Source: Lachnospiraceae bacterium
GTDB taxonomy: Bacteria > Bacillota > Clostridia > Lachnospirales > Lachnospiraceae
NCBI GenBank assembly: GCA_017465475.1
Contig: JAFTWC010000038.1
Coordinates: 62,001-126,000, forward strand
Length of the DNA: 64,000 nt
Direction of reading: 5' to 3'
Positions 24,997 to 34,356 of this stretch are shown here, in pieces. The notes beneath the pieces are model-generated. The model saw nothing but the letters and a program-made list of their open reading frames with translations. It ran no database searches and was not told where the DNA came from. Positions within the stretch are counted from its first letter, which is position 1, and each line of letters opens with the position of its first letter. The position numbers and the translations under genes were made by a program.

Positions 24997-25878
24997 TTAT
25001 ACGTTTCCCTGTACAACCTTCGCCTTTGCTGTCGTATATGCCGCAGTAAACTCTTCTATGGTCAAAATCCCGTCCGGCATCGGCACGCCCTGTTTCTTGA
25101 GCTCATAGGCCAGCTCCGTCACCTGCGGTACATCCAAACGATACCCTTTTAACTTATCTACTTGTGAAAAAATCTGACGAGGTGTTCCCTGCATCACAAT
25201 CTTTCCATCATCCATCACGATTACCCGGTCTGCATCTATTACCTCGTCCATGTAATGTGTAATCAAAAGAATAGTAACTCCTTCGATTTTATTCAGTTCA
25301 TGAACCGTTTTCATCACTTCTTTACGGCCTACCGGGTCAAGCATGGCCGTCGGCTCATCCAAAATAATACAATCCGGTCGCATTGCCATAATACCGGCTA
25401 TAGCCACTCGTTGTTTCTGTCCTCCGGACAGTTTATTCGGAGAATGAGTCCGATATGCGGTCATCCCCACTGCAGAAAGACTTTCTTCCACTCTGCGCCA
25501 AATTTCTTCCGTCGGCACGCCGATATTCTCCGGTCCGAAGGCCACATCCTCTTCCACTACCGTAGCAATAATCTGATTATCCGGATTTTGGAACACCATG
25601 CCCGCACTCTTGCGGATATCCCAAAGATGCTCTTCCTCCTTCGTGTCCATATCATTTACAAACACCGCACCTTCGGTTGGAGAAAGAAGCGCATTGATAT
25701 GCTTTGCCACCGTAGACTTACCGGAACCGTTATGCCCCAGAATGGCAACAAACTCACCTTTTTGCACCTCTAAAGAAACATCATCCAGTGCTCGAAGGAT
25801 ATCTTCTACGTTGCCTTCCTCATCTCTTCGAATATACTCAAACACAAGATTTTTCGTACGTAACATACTCTTCTTCAT
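24997..25878 (-). CDS. ecfA1: ECF transporter ATP-binding subunit EcfA1
   Basis: 293 residues from [20 protein letters not shown], preceded by AAAGGAGG; thirteen further in-frame codons upstream are probably untranslated. Walker [10 protein letters not shown], signature LSGGQKQR, Walker [10 protein letters not shown]-loop ITHYMDE. Partner of EcfA2. Follows rplQ by 67 bp, the classical Firmicutes linkage of the ECF module to the alpha ribosomal operon. Confidence 0.95.
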   Translation of the reverse strand: MKKSMLRTKNLVFEYIRRDEEGNVEDILRALDDVSLEVQKGEFVAILGHNGSGKSTVAKHINALLSPTEGAVFVNDMDTKEEEHLWDIRKSAGMVFQNPDNQIIATVVEEDVAFGPENIGVPTEEIWRRVEESLSAVGMTAYRTHSPNKLSGGQKQRVAIAGIMAMRPDCIILDEPTAMLDPVGRKEVMKTVHELNKIEGVTILLITHYMDEVIDADRVIVMDDGKIVMQGTPRQIFSQVDKLKGYRLDVPQVTELAYELKKQGVPMPDGILTIEEFTAAYTTAKAKVVQGNV

Positions 25879-25944
25879 AACGGCCTCCTTTCTCGAAATA
25901 GAAAAAGGGGCCATCACACCTTAGTGCGACAGCCCCGACAATCA

Positions 25945-26481
25945 CTAAACTAATTCAATGAAAACTTCCATTGCTGCGTCACCCTTACGCTGACCAATCT
26001 TAACGATTCTGGTGTAACCACCCTTACGATCTGCGTACTTCAGTGCAATCTCATCAAAGAGCTTATCTGCAACATCAACGGTCTTCGTGTTCTTCTTCTT
26101 ACCGGCTGCTTCAGTCGGAACATCAGTAATTCCGTAAAGAACCTTGTTCATCTGACGTCTAGCATGTAATCTGGAAGCTGCTTCCTTCTTAATCTGCTTG
26201 TCAACTTCGTCAAATACGGTTACTTTCTTTCCGTCAACTACTTCCTTTACTCTCTTGCCATCCTTGTCCTTGCGGGCAACCTTAGCCTTAACAGTAACCA
26301 TCTCGTAGTTATCCTTTTCCTTAACAGCCATAGTGATTAAGTGCTCAGCGATGCTGCGGATTTCCTTAGCCTTCGCCTCGGTGGTCTTAATCTTACCATG
26401 GTATAACAGGTTTGTTACCTGGTTTCTTAACAATGCTTTTCTCTGGCTAGATGTTCTGCCGAGCTTTCTATAACCTGCCAT
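25945..26481 (-). CDS. rplQ: 50S ribosomal protein L17
   Basis: 178 residues. Core [20 protein letters not shown] and the C-terminal [20 protein letters not shown] are canonical. A charged insert of about 50 residues in the middle ([20 protein letters not shown]) makes it longer than the roughly 120-residue Bacillus protein; such long L17 is seen in Lachnospiraceae. AGGAGG precedes the start; 18 bp after rpoA. Confidence 0.96.
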   Translation of the reverse strand: MAGYRKLGRTSSQRKALLRNQVTNLLYHGKIKTTEAKAKEIRSIAEHLITMAVKEKDNYEMVTVKAKVARKDKDGKRVKEVVDGKKVTVFDEVDKQIKKEAASRLHARRQMNKVLYGITDVPTEAAGKKKNTKTVDVADKLFDEIALKYADRKGGYTRIVKIGQRKGDAAMEVFIELV

Positions 26482-26499
26482 TGTGCCTTCCTCCTAATT

Positions 26500-27459
26500 T
26501 TAGTCATCACCCTGGTTTAAAGATAAACCAAGTTCTTTTAACTTACCAAGGACTTCCTCCAGGGACTTGCGACCAAGGTTACGAACCTTCATCATATCGT
26601 CCGGAGTCTTGTCGATTAATTCTTCAACGGTGTTGATACCGGCTCTCTTCAAGCAGTTGAAGGAACGAACGGAAAGCTCTAATTCCTCAATGCTCATCTC
26701 AAGTGCCTTACTCTTATCGTTGTTTTCCTTCTCAACCAGAACCTCAACGTTCTTTGCCTTTTCAGACAAGTCGATGAAGGAATTCAAATGCTCACTAAGT
26801 ACCTTCGCTGCAAGGCTGACAGCCTCGTCCGGTGCTAATGTACCATTGGTAAACACATCAAGTGTCAGCTTATCGAAATCCGTAATCTGACCAACACGGG
26901 TATTCTCAACCGTGAGGTTTACGCGTTCAACAGGAGTGTAGATGGAATCGATTGCGATAACGCCAATCGGCATCTTATCGTTCTTATTCTTATCTGCACC
27001 AATGTAACCTCTTCCCTTCTGAATGGTGAGCTCCATGTAAAGCTTGGAATCTGCACCACCGTTTAAGGTAGCGATTACCTGATCCGGATTCGTAATCTCG
27101 ATATCCTGATCAACCTGAATGTCAGCGGCAGTGATTACGCCTTCGCCGGAGAAGTCAATGTAAGCCGTCTTTGACTCATTTGTTTCGCTTGTGTTCTTAA
27201 TGGACAGGCTCTTGATGTTCATAATAATCTCGGTAACGTCTTCTTTTACGCCCGGAATCGTGCTGAACTCATGTACGACACCGTCAATCTTTACATGACT
27301 GACAGCTGCACCCGGCAAGGACGAAAGCATAATTCTTCTGAGAGAATTACCAAGCGTCGTACCGTATCCTCTTTCAAGAGGCTCTACCACAAAACGACCG
27401 TACTTATTATCTTCGGAAATTTCAACAATTTCAATTTTCGGTTTTTCAAAATCAAACAA
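26500..27459 (-). CDS. rpoA: RNA polymerase subunit alpha
   Basis: 319 residues. N-terminal dimerisation domain with [20 protein letters not shown], acidic linker near residue 235, and C-terminal domain with [20 protein letters not shown] and [12 protein letters not shown], which binds UP elements and activators. Lies in the normal order rpsD-rpoA-rplQ. Confidence 0.98.
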   Translation of the reverse strand: MFDFEKPKIEIVEISEDNKYGRFVVEPLERGYGTTLGNSLRRIMLSSLPGAAVSHVKIDGVVHEFSTIPGVKEDVTEIIMNIKSLSIKNTSETNESKTAYIDFSGEGVITAADIQVDQDIEITNPDQVIATLNGGADSKLYMELTIQKGRGYIGADKNKNDKMPIGVIAIDSIYTPVERVNLTVENTRVGQITDFDKLTLDVFTNGTLAPDEAVSLAAKVLSEHLNSFIDLSEKAKNVEVLVEKENNDKSKALEMSIEELELSVRSFNCLKRAGINTVEELIDKTPDDMMKVRNLGRKSLEEVLGKLKELGLSLNQGDD

Positions 27460-27489
27460 AGCGGACCCTCCTTGTTATTAAAAAGTTGA

Positions 27490-28086
27490 TTACTTAGAAT
27501 ACAACTCGACAATAAGCATCTCATTTACCGGAACATCGATCTGCTCTCTGTTCGGGATTTCCTTAACAGTACCGGTAAGGTTCTCCTGATCTGCCTCTAA
27601 CCAAGAAGCAACGGTTCTGCCGCCGGTTACTTCAAGAACATCCTTGTATCTCTGGGTGCTCTTTGCCTTCTCGGAGATGGAAATTACATCGCCGGCCTTT
27701 ACAATGTAAGACGGGATGTTTACGCACTTGCCGTTTACTAATACGTGCTTGTGGTCAACAATCTGTCTAGCCTCACGTCTGGTTCTTGCGAAACCAAGAC
27801 GGAAAATTATGTTATCAAGACGAAGCTCTAAGAGAATCATCATGTTCTCACCGGTAGTACCGTACTTAAGCTTCTTAGCCTTCTCAAAGTTGTTACGGAA
27901 CGGCTTCTCAAGCACGCCGTAGATGAACTTTGCCTTCTGCTTCTCGCGAAGCTGCAAACCATATTCACTAACCTTCTTACCTGCTCTTGCGAAGTTTCTG
28001 TTAGACTTCTTATCAATGCCGATGAAAGCCGGCTCAATGCCAAGGCTTCTGCACTTCTTTAAAACAGGACCCATATCTCTAGCCAT
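27490..28086 (-). CDS. rpsD: 30S ribosomal protein S4
   Basis: 198 residues. Start [21 protein letters not shown]4 RNA-binding domain [20 protein letters not shown] with [19 protein letters not shown]. It lacks the N-terminal zinc-binding Cys cluster found in some paralogues. Usual position between rpsK and rpoA. Confidence 0.98.
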   Translation of the reverse strand: MARDMGPVLKKCRSLGIEPAFIGIDKKSNRNFARAGKKVSEYGLQLREKQKAKFIYGVLEKPFRNNFEKAKKLKYGTTGENMMILLELRLDNIIFRLGFARTRREARQIVDHKHVLVNGKCVNIPSYIVKAGDVISISEKAKSTQRYKDVLEVTGGRTVASWLEADQENLTGTVKEIPNREQIDVPVNEMLIVELYSK

Positions 28087-28111
28087 GTCAGTTCTCCTTT
28101 CAACAAATTAA

Positions 28112-28510
28112 TTAGACTCTTCTACGCTTCGGCGGGCGGCAACCATTGTGCGGAACCGGAGTTACGTCCTTAATGCTGGTAACTTCGATGCCACATGCCT
28201 GAAGGGCACGAATAGCTGCTTCTCTACCGGAACCCGGTCCCTTAACCATAACATCAACAGACTTTAAGCCGTGCGGGAGAGCTGCCTTTGCTGCAGTCTC
28301 AGCTGCCATCTGTGCTGCATAAGGAGTAGACTTTCTGGAACCTCTGAATCCTAATCCACCGGCACTTGCCCAGGAAAGAGCATTGCCTTCTGCATCTGTA
28401 AGCGTAACGATTGTATTGTTAAAAGATGACTGAATGTGTGCCTGTCCACGATCTACGTTCTTCTTGACACGCTTCTTAGCCACTTTCTTTGCTGCTAACT
28501 TCTTAGCCAT
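28112..28510 (-). CDS. rpsK: 30S ribosomal protein S11
   Basis: 132 residues. Basic N-terminus [20 protein letters not shown], then [20 protein letters not shown], and the conserved C-terminal [19 protein letters not shown] before the ATG; 17 bp after rpsM. Confidence 0.98.
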   Translation of the reverse strand: MAKKLAAKKVAKKRVKKNVDRGQAHIQSSFNNTIVTLTDAEGNALSWASAGGLGFRGSRKSTPYAAQMAAETAAKAALPHGLKSVDVMVKGPGSGREAAIRALQACGIEVTSIKDVTPVPHNGCRPPKRRRV

Positions 28511-28527
28511 GACAAATCCTCCTTATA

Positions 28528-28896
28528 TTACTTCTTCTTATTCGCAACGGTTCTCTTCGGACCTTTTCTGGTTCTGGCGTTGTTCTTAGTGTTCTGACCA
28601 CGAACCGGAAGACCCTTTCTGTGACGGATGCCTCTGTAGCAACCGATTTCCTGTAATCTCTTGATGTTTAATGCGATTTCACGTCTTAAATCACCTTCTA
28701 CAAGGAAATCCTCGTCGATGATATCACGAATCTTTGCCACTTCCTCATCGGTCAAATCCTTAACACGAGTGTCCGGATTGATATTTGCCTTGGCAAGAAT
28801 CTTGTTGGAACTTACTCTGCCGATACCGTAAATATAGGTAAGGCCGATTTCTACACGTTTCTCTCTTGGTAAATCTACACCACTGATACGAGCCAT
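28528..28896 (-). CDS. rpsM: 30S ribosomal protein S13
   Basis: 122 residues. [20 protein letters not shown], helix-two-turn-helix [19 protein letters not shown], and the C-terminal tail [24 protein letters not shown] sequence that contacts tRNA. GGAGGT precedes the start. The 425-bp spacer separating it from rpmJ is unusually long. Confidence 0.98.
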   Translation of the reverse strand: MARISGVDLPREKRVEIGLTYIYGIGRVSSNKILAKANINPDTRVKDLTDEEVAKIRDIIDEDFLVEGDLRREIALNIKRLQEIGCYRGIRHRKGLPVRGQNTKNNARTRKGPKRTVANKKK

Positions 28897-28936
28897 GTGC
28901 GTATTACACCTCCGTTAAATATTTTGATAGTTTCTT

Positions 28937-29225
28937 GCGGAATCTCCGCTTTGCCCACTATGGGCGTCCCACTTCTTACAGAATGTGGGGTTTGACTGCA
29001 ATGCAGTCACCAGCCGCTTTAAATTGTGACGGCGACGGCGCTTCCCGTGCCGAAAGAGAAGATGATAATGACATCGTCTCTAAAGCCTGACATCAAATGC
29101 CGGACCCCTTTCACACCTAAAAGGGTTCTCCGAAAGCCAACACGCAACCGCGCGTCTCGTATCGATGTCCGCCCACAATATCACAATGTTCCCTCTGCAG
29201 ACCATCCTGCGGTCTTTCGCAGGGG
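28937..29225 (-). other. Hairpin-dense spacer between rpmJ and rpsM
   Basis: Successive short stems: GCGGA-atc-TCCGC region (28937-28949), GCCCA-cta-TGGGC (28953-28965), CCCAC/GTGGG (28968-28989), TGACTG/CAGTCA (28993-29009), a GATGA/CATCG-type stem near 29045-29075, and alternative stems AGACC/GGTCT and CCTGCG/CGCAGG near 29198-29224. No open frame with a ribosome binding site is present. It may be a regulatory leader for rpsM or a structured insertion. Confidence 0.45.
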
Positions 29226-29321
29226 CTTGTAACACAAAAAGCAAGAACTGTTCCTCTATCTACCTTGCGGTATTTATTGAAACGACCTGCTTTCAGGGAA
29301 ACTCCCTACAAAGCAAAGGTC

Positions 29322-29435
29322 TTAGCCCTGTCTTTGTTTGTGCTTCGGTTTCTCACAGATAACTCTGATCGCACCCTTTCTCTTGATGATCTTACATTTT
29401 TCGCAAATCGGTTTTACGGAAGATCTAACTTTCAC
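29322..29435 (-). CDS. rpmJ: 50S ribosomal protein L36
   Basis: 37 residues, GTG start. Begins [20 protein letters not shown] (after the initiator) and ends KPKHKQRQG. Cys-Cys-Cys-His zinc site (C-x2-C ... C ... H) is intact, so this is the zinc-binding form. AAAGGAG lies 8-9 nt before GTG. It carries its own promoter at 29471-29499 instead of following infA, which lies 34 kb away. Confidence 0.96.
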   Translation of the reverse strand: MKVRSSVKPICEKCKIIKRKGAIRVICEKPKHKQRQG

Positions 29436-29470
29436 TTCTTTTCACTCCTTTCGAAAAAAGTCCGTCTATC

Positions 29471-29499
29471 ATTATAACACCAACATTTCCATTTTGCAA
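29471..29499 (-). promoter_or_regulatory. Promoter in front of rpmJ
   Basis: TTGCAA (29499-29494), 17 bp, TATAAT (29476-29471) on the minus strand, about 35 bp before the GTG. Likely drives rpmJ-rpsM-rpsK-rpsD-rpoA-rplQ now that the genes are cut off from the upstream ribosomal operon. Confidence 0.75.
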
Positions 29500-29563
29500 G
29501 CACTTTTTTGAAGGATTTTTCATGTTTTTCCAATTTTTTCTAAGAAGGGCAGGCTTTAGGGAT

Positions 29564-29836
29564 GCGGTGCTCTTTCTTCGCGGGTTACCGGGGGACTTTT
29601 CTAAGGCACCGGATGGACAACTTAGAACAGTTTTTGCAAGTCGCAACGCTCCGTCAATCTTCCTCCAACCGGTTCTAAACGTCTCTCGGGTGTGGCCTCG
29701 AGACTTAGAACCGCTAGGAGGTGATATCGACTGCGCTAAAAGCGCGCCCCTTCGGGAAAAGCAAAAACATGTTCCAATCTGTCCATCCGGTGCCACGCGA
29801 GATTTTCCCTATACCCCACGAAGAAAGAGCCGCCGC
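29564..29836. other. Large fold-back element (about 270 bp), boundary of the insert
   Basis: Outer arms GCGGTGCTCTTTCTTCG (29564) and AAGAAAGAGCCGCCGC (29821), inner arms of about 31 bp beginning CACCGGATGGACA (29607-29637 with 29761-29792), and further nested stems: GGTTCTAA/TTAGAACC (29671, 29705), GTCTC/GAGAC (29681, 29700), CCTCC/GGAGG (29662, 29717), GCGCT-aaa-AGCGC (29733-29745). Could be a structured RNA gene or a miniature inverted-repeat element; no promoter is clear. The remainder of 29500-30010 holds no gene. Confidence 0.6.
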
Positions 29837-30010
29837 ATTTGCGACAGCCCGTTCCTTCTATATAATATATGGGTATACATGAAAAATCCTTTAAGGGGAT
29901 CAACTGTTAACCTTTTTTGTATATGTACAAATACCCTTATATTGATGTACAGCTTTATTTGCACACTATCTGTACCTATTACGATTTCCTTCCGGATACC
30001 GCTCTCCTGC

Positions 30011-30982
30011 CTACTGTCCGATTACTTCCAGCTTTATGTCACCTGTATCGGTTGTTACGGAACACAGTCCTCCGTCGACCGATTCCGGCACAGTAACCTC
30101 TCCGGTATCGGTTTCTGTGAGGAATTGTTTTTCGGACAATAAGGTTCCGGTAACATCTCCGGTATCTGTCGTAACATGAAGGCCTTCCAGCGCATCAAAG
30201 TGTTCAAAGTTTACATCGCCTGTCTCCGTGGTAATCGTGCATCCCACTTCGGCAACGGTATCTTCTAACCGTACTTCTCCGGTATCGGTTTTTACTTCAA
30301 TGAATCTGCACGTCATATTCTGTAACAAAACCTTACCGGTATTGCTTTGTACATAAACCCTGAATGCATTTTTCGCAGAGGCCACATGAATCTCACCGGT
30401 GGATGTTCTTATGGTCAGTCCCCTCAGAACCTCCGTATCCACACTCATATCTCCCGTGTCAGTTTCTAAGGTAAGTCCCTCGTCCACCGATGCTTTCCAG
30501 TTAATCTCCCCGGTATCGGTTTTTACTTTTCCCATTGCAAATCCAAACTCCTCCGGTACATCCACCGCACCTGTTTGAGTTCTTATCTGTAGCGAGTCAT
30601 ATTGCGTTTCCGGAAGATAAATTGTCAGTTCCGGCTTATCAAAGGATACTCCGATATTATCATGCCACTTAGTAGTATCTTTTACCGTTATCATAAGTGT
30701 TCCGTTTTTCACCTCGGCACTATGCTTCATTCGTTCTTCTTCGTAGCACACAACTTTGCATTCTTCCTCTTCCCAAGGTACAAAACAAACATCTGCTGTT
30801 TTGGTTCTGACTTCGATATCAGTAAATTCCTCTTGTATTTCATAAGTCTTTGTTTCATAGGTTACCGTACTTATTTCCGTCAATTTAAAACCGGCAGCAA
30901 CAAAACATACGAACCAGATAGCCATGCCCGTCAGGCACAACAGGAGTGCGATTTGCAATGCCCTCTTCTTTGACTTTTTCAT
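30011..30982 (-). CDS. Membrane-anchored DUF4097 beta-helix protein
   Basis: 323 residues. One N-terminal transmembrane helix (residues 9-31), then an extracytoplasmic right-handed beta-helix with eight or more repeats carrying TDTGD/TDTGE at about 20-residue steps, the DUF4097 pattern. Its start overlaps the DUF1700 gene stop by 4 bp. The triad PadR-DUF1700-DUF4097 is recurrent in Firmicutes and is thought to respond to envelope stress; the molecular role is unknown. Confidence 0.85.
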   Translation of the reverse strand: MKKSKKRALQIALLLCLTGMAIWFVCFVAAGFKLTEISTVTYETKTYEIQEEFTDIEVRTKTADVCFVPWEEEECKVVCYEEERMKHSAEVKNGTLMITVKDTTKWHDNIGVSFDKPELTIYLPETQYDSLQIRTQTGAVDVPEEFGFAMGKVKTDTGEINWKASVDEGLTLETDTGDMSVDTEVLRGLTIRTSTGEIHVASAKNAFRVYVQSNTGKVLLQNMTCRFIEVKTDTGEVRLEDTVAEVGCTITTETGDVNFEHFDALEGLHVTTDTGDVTGTLLSEKQFLTETDTGEVTVPESVDGGLCSVTTDTGDIKLEVIGQ

Positions 30983-31581
30983 CGTACCGCCTCCTTTCTG
31001 ATGAAACAGGATTTTATAAGTCGAAACGTTTTCTTACAAAGAAAGCAAAGTCCCTTAGTAGCGTAACCGCAACCATAGTATCCGAGTATCGTAAGACCTG
31101 CAAGAAATATTCCTGCTCCGAACAGTGCAATCCCTGCCAACACATTTCCCTGTGCAATCGCATTCGGCAGCATACCGACTCCCGCAAGCGCACCTAACCC
31201 CAACGACAATTCGGCCACCCACAAACTGATAATCACAGACCAAAAAGCTATGTAAAGAGAAAATACTACCGCAAACAGTGCAATCAAAAGAGAGAACCAA
31301 ACCGGCGACCCAAGTACCAGCAACACCACTTCCCATGCCGCCATCCGCCGGTTCGGTTTCACCCGGGCCTTTATAATCTTTGTAAGTGGCATCTCTGCCA
31401 ATATCTCACTTGCGACCTCCCCTGGGGTACCGATTGCACTTACCGCCTCTTCCTCAGAGATTCCATCCTCCATCCGGTCCTCTATCATCTCCGCATAATA
31501 ATCCAGCGACCGATTCAAATCCGACTCATTCAATCCTACAAGCCGCTCCTGCAACTCCGAAAGAAACTCACTCTTCTTCAT
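30979..31581 (-). CDS. DUF1700 / HAAS-domain membrane protein
   Basis: 200 residues. The N-terminal 60 residues (MKKSEFLSELQERLVGLNES, then DYYAEMIEDRMEDG and AIGTPGEVA) form the helical HAAS signalling domain; the rest has four hydrophobic helices (about 85-105, 107-130, 135-175). Operon partner of PadR upstream (14-bp overlap) and DUF4097 downstream. Confidence 0.85.
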   Translation of the reverse strand: MKKSEFLSELQERLVGLNESDLNRSLDYYAEMIEDRMEDGISEEEAVSAIGTPGEVASEILAEMPLTKIIKARVKPNRRMAAWEVVLLVLGSPVWFSLLIALFAVVFSLYIAFWSVIISLWVAELSLGLGALAGVGMLPNAIAQGNVLAGIALFGAGIFLAGLTILGYYGCGYATKGLCFLCKKTFRLIKSCFIRKEAVR

Positions 31582-31894
31582 TTCTTACTCCCTCCTTTGT
31601 TACAAACTCATAAATCGAAAGCAATTCCTTCCATTCTTCTTTGAACTCCTCAATCCTGGCAACTCCCAACGGTGTAATGTGATAATATTTCCGTAGTCTG
31701 CCGTTATGTTCCGCATTCCGCACCGTCAAAAGCTCCGCTCCCTCCAGACGTCTTAGTATCGGATATAAGGTAGATTCGGAAATTTCCACATAAGGTTTCA
31801 TATCTTTAATGATTTGATAGCCATAGGAATCTTCATCCTTAATCGCTGCCAACACACAAACATCTAACAAGCCGCGCTTTAATTGAATATCCAT
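31568..31894 (-). CDS. PadR-family transcriptional regulator
   Basis: 108 residues with the PadR winged helix: LKRGLLDVCVLAAIKDEDSY, YGYQIIKDM and ESTLYPILRRLEGAELLTV. Start at 31894, preceded by AAGGAGG; a longer frame upstream would read through the promoter. An 11-bp perfect inverted repeat overlapping the promoter at 31911-31945 is the likely autoregulatory operator. Confidence 0.92.
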   Translation of the reverse strand: MDIQLKRGLLDVCVLAAIKDEDSYGYQIIKDMKPYVEISESTLYPILRRLEGAELLTVRNAEHNGRLRKYYHITPLGVARIEEFKEEWKELLSIYEFVTKEGVRNEEE

Positions 31895-31910
31895 AATATA
31901 CCTCCTTACA

Positions 31911-31945
31911 CACAATACTATATCACACATAGTATTGTGCGTCAA
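31911..31945 (-). promoter_or_regulatory. PadR promoter and operator
   Basis: TTGACG (31945-31940), 17 bp, TATAGT (31922-31917) on the minus strand. The perfect inverted repeat CACAATACTAT (31911-31921) / ATAGTATTGTG (31929-31939) covers the -10 and spacer. Confidence 0.8.
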
Positions 31946-32060
31946 GAGGTATATATAAAAGATCAAACGATATCACTATCGGTATACTCAAATGAAAACA
32001 ACCTTTTTCTATACTTTTCCGCACAACAGTTAGCGCATTTCCGGCAGCATCTGAAACATT

Positions 32061-32507
32061 TACCATGAGAAATGGATTTTTCTTAGATGTCATTGTACGA
32101 AATTGAAACCCTTTGAAGAAATTACCATGAGAAACACGATTACCTGCACATATCATGGTACATAAATAGAATCAAAAAAGAAAAGTACCATGAAACCCTA
32201 ACCAAAAGGCAGATCTCATGGTACAATTTTACGTTTTTCTGTCGATAATTCGCTTGTAAGAACGGGAACTCACTGCTTTTTACCATGAGAATCAATAATA
32301 TGAAACTGTATCATGGTAACAAGAAAAATCAATAACTTTTTCTTACCATGACAAAGGAAAGAAAGCAAACTTCTCATGGTAAATAAAAAAATTGGTTCCA
32401 AACGAGTACCATGAGGATAACGCAAACACGACACGCTCATGGTAAATGAAAAAACAGCAGAAAATGAGTACCATGAGGATAACTCAAACACGACACACTC
32501 ATGGCAA
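32061..32507. repeat. Hairpin array, TACCATGAG type, 62-63-bp period
   Basis: TACCATGA(G) starts at 32061, 32123, 32186, 32281, 32344, 32407 and 32469. From the second copy on, each is matched about 30 bp later by its complement (T)CATGGTA, giving six hairpins with 8-9-bp arms and variable loops. Spacing is 62-63 bp except one step of 95. The array fills the gap between the divergent-looking PadR promoter region and the 3' end of the sigma-factor gene; there is no gene in it. Confidence 0.75.
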
Positions 32508-32566
32508 ATCAAGTATACTCACCATTTCTCTTCCTACTTTTTTACTGCACTAACACATCACACACA

Positions 32567-34111
32567 CTATTTATGCTGCACCAGCACATCACATACGCTT
32601 CCCGCTGACGGAGGTACAAGCAAGCCCTGCTCCGTTGCCAGGTCATAAATATCCACCCCGTAAGAAGTCAGAAACCGGTAATTACATGCCCTGTCCACAT
32701 GCTCCTCCAAGTGTGTCGGAAACAGCTTCTTATACCCGGCAACATACTTCCGTACCGCCTCTGTGTAGGCATCAATGACGGTGGCAAAGGACTCCTCCAC
32801 CAACTGTATGAACTGTTCGTACTGCTCTTTTGTAAAAGCCGGTACGGCAACGTATCGTGTTCCGTTTCTTCTTATTATATAACCTTCTTCAATGGCAGTT
32901 GCCGCAGTCTCGGCATCGGTCACTTCGCTACCGCTTAGAATCGCCTCGCATACATTCACCTGATTTGCCCACATCATCTTTCGGTAAGTAAAGTCCCCGA
33001 AGTGATACGAGGTATGAGAATAACTTCCCGCGTTCCCTCGATTGCCGCATTGCTCTCTTCCCAGCCCTCGTACCGGGCACTTATGATCATTTAACAAATG
33101 GGCATGATAGCTCCAACGCCCTCCGTCATAGCGTACCGGATGTTCTTTCCACTCCACCGGATTATACTTCTTACTCAGGTGTTCCATCGCCATCATTCCA
33201 TATAAATAAATAAGTTCTTCCTTCTGTTTTCCGGCAGTATAGATTCCCAGTCCGTCTACACCATCCGCAAGTACTCTCATGGCTTTTACAAAATCCCGGA
33301 CTATCGGTTCAAAGAGACCCACAGCCTTTTTATTGTATCCGTTCACCTTTTCGGAATATATCAAAAACTCCGTTCTGTACTTTCCCTTCGTCGGTTCCGT
33401 TACCCCTTCCCTCTTTAACAAATTGTCGATACGGTCCTCCACATAGTAAGCCGGCACTCCGCAAATGATTGCCAACTCCTCCACAGTTTTTGGCTGCTCA
33501 TAACATTGATATAAGATATTTTGGGACAACGCATCATTAATATAAGTATACGGAAACGGGCTGGTAGTTCCATTGTACTCTCCCGATCCGCTAATGCAAA
33601 TCATCAATTCCACCGGTCTTAATGCAGATTCTTTCATACTGTCACACTCCTTTTTCAGTTTCTTCCGGGCCTCCGAAAGTCGCCAGGTAACGGTTCCCTC
33701 CGGGATATTCAGGCGCTCGGAAATTTGCTTTACGGAAAGGCCGTCATAATAATAGGAAACAATGATATCCCGATACAAGCTTGACAGCATGGCAATCTTT
33801 GTCCGCAGGGTATCGTATACTTCTTCCTGTCCTTCGGAAAATTCCTCCTCATAGGTCAGGTCCTCCGGCATATCGTAGGAATACATCGCGCGCTGTTTCC
33901 CCATAAAACGCCGGTAGCTTTTTGTTACGTTGCCTGCCACTCCCCAAAGCCAAGGCTCGAATTTTTGCTCCTCTTTTAACTTCGGAAGTTCCCGCACCGC
34001 CGTATACAAAATCTCCTGGGCCAGTTCTTCTGCTTCTTCACGGGAATAGGTATGGTTCATGGCATAGCCGTATACCCGTTCCACATACTGCTCTAAAATA
34101 TCGGATTTCAT
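32567..34111 (-). CDS. ECF-like sigma factor with large C-terminal extension
   Basis: 514 residues. Region 2 at about 8-75 (YSREEAEELAQEILYTAVRE, then PWLWGVAGNVTKSYRRF) and region 4 at about 110-160 (YYYDGLSVKQISERLNIPEG then TVTWRLSEARKKLKK). The remaining 350 residues hold another helix-turn-helix-like stretch (KTVEELAIICGVPAYYVEDR) and a segment with Cys (CPVRGLGREQCGNRG); such extensions can sense a ligand in place of an anti-sigma factor. No anti-sigma gene is adjacent. Ribosome binding site is weak (AAAGGCGG). Confidence 0.8.
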   Translation of the reverse strand: MKSDILEQYVERVYGYAMNHTYSREEAEELAQEILYTAVRELPKLKEEQKFEPWLWGVAGNVTKSYRRFMGKQRAMYSYDMPEDLTYEEEFSEGQEEVYDTLRTKIAMLSSLYRDIIVSYYYDGLSVKQISERLNIPEGTVTWRLSEARKKLKKECDSMKESALRPVELMICISGSGEYNGTTSPFPYTYINDALSQNILYQCYEQPKTVEELAIICGVPAYYVEDRIDNLLKREGVTEPTKGKYRTEFLIYSEKVNGYNKKAVGLFEPIVRDFVKAMRVLADGVDGLGIYTAGKQKEELIYLYGMMAMEHLSKKYNPVEWKEHPVRYDGGRWSYHAHLLNDHKCPVRGLGREQCGNRGNAGSYSHTSYHFGDFTYRKMMWANQVNVCEAILSGSEVTDAETAATAIEEGYIIRRNGTRYVAVPAFTKEQYEQFIQLVEESFATVIDAYTEAVRKYVAGYKKLFPTHLEEHVDRACNYRFLTSYGVDIYDLATEQGLLVPPSAGSVCDVLVQHK

Positions 34112-34220
34112 CGTTTTTCACCGCCTTTCATTTGTAAAGTGTCAAAAGATGTGAGTTCATTGGGTGGTTATTAAAAAAATTGCTATGTCAGTATATCATT
34201 ATACCTTTCAAAAAGCCAAC

Positions 34221-34281
34221 GGATTTAAATACATTTAATTCCATTGCAATCTCTTTCAATAGAATTAAATACATTTAATCC
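34221..34281. promoter_or_regulatory. Paired AT-rich repeat upstream of the sigma gene
   Basis: TTAAATACATTTAATYC occurs twice, at 34221-34242 and 34262-34281, 41 bp apart, each copy nearly palindromic. A TATAAT-like -10 lies nearby (about 34195). Candidate regulator sites for the sigma gene at 32567-34111. Confidence 0.4.
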
Positions 34282-34295
34282 TATTCTTTCTCAAA

Positions 34296-34335
34296 AATAG
34301 AACAGGAACGACCTATGGTACATTCCTGTTCTATT
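34296..34335. terminator. Bidirectional terminator
   Basis: Perfect 13-bp stem AATAGAACAGGAA/TTCCTGTTCTATT (34296-34308 with 34323-34335), followed on the minus strand by T residues, about 20 bp after the DUF3795 gene. Confidence 0.8.
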
Positions 34336-34356
34336 ACTTCAGCCTTCAACCGCATA

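Noticed and set aside
29564..29836. SRP RNA, RNase P RNA or tmRNA
   Set aside because: None of the hallmark motifs of these RNAs were found in either strand of the fold-back element.
32061..32507. CRISPR array
   Set aside because: Short 8-9-bp arms in inverted pairs, not a direct repeat of 24-37 bp; no cas genes.
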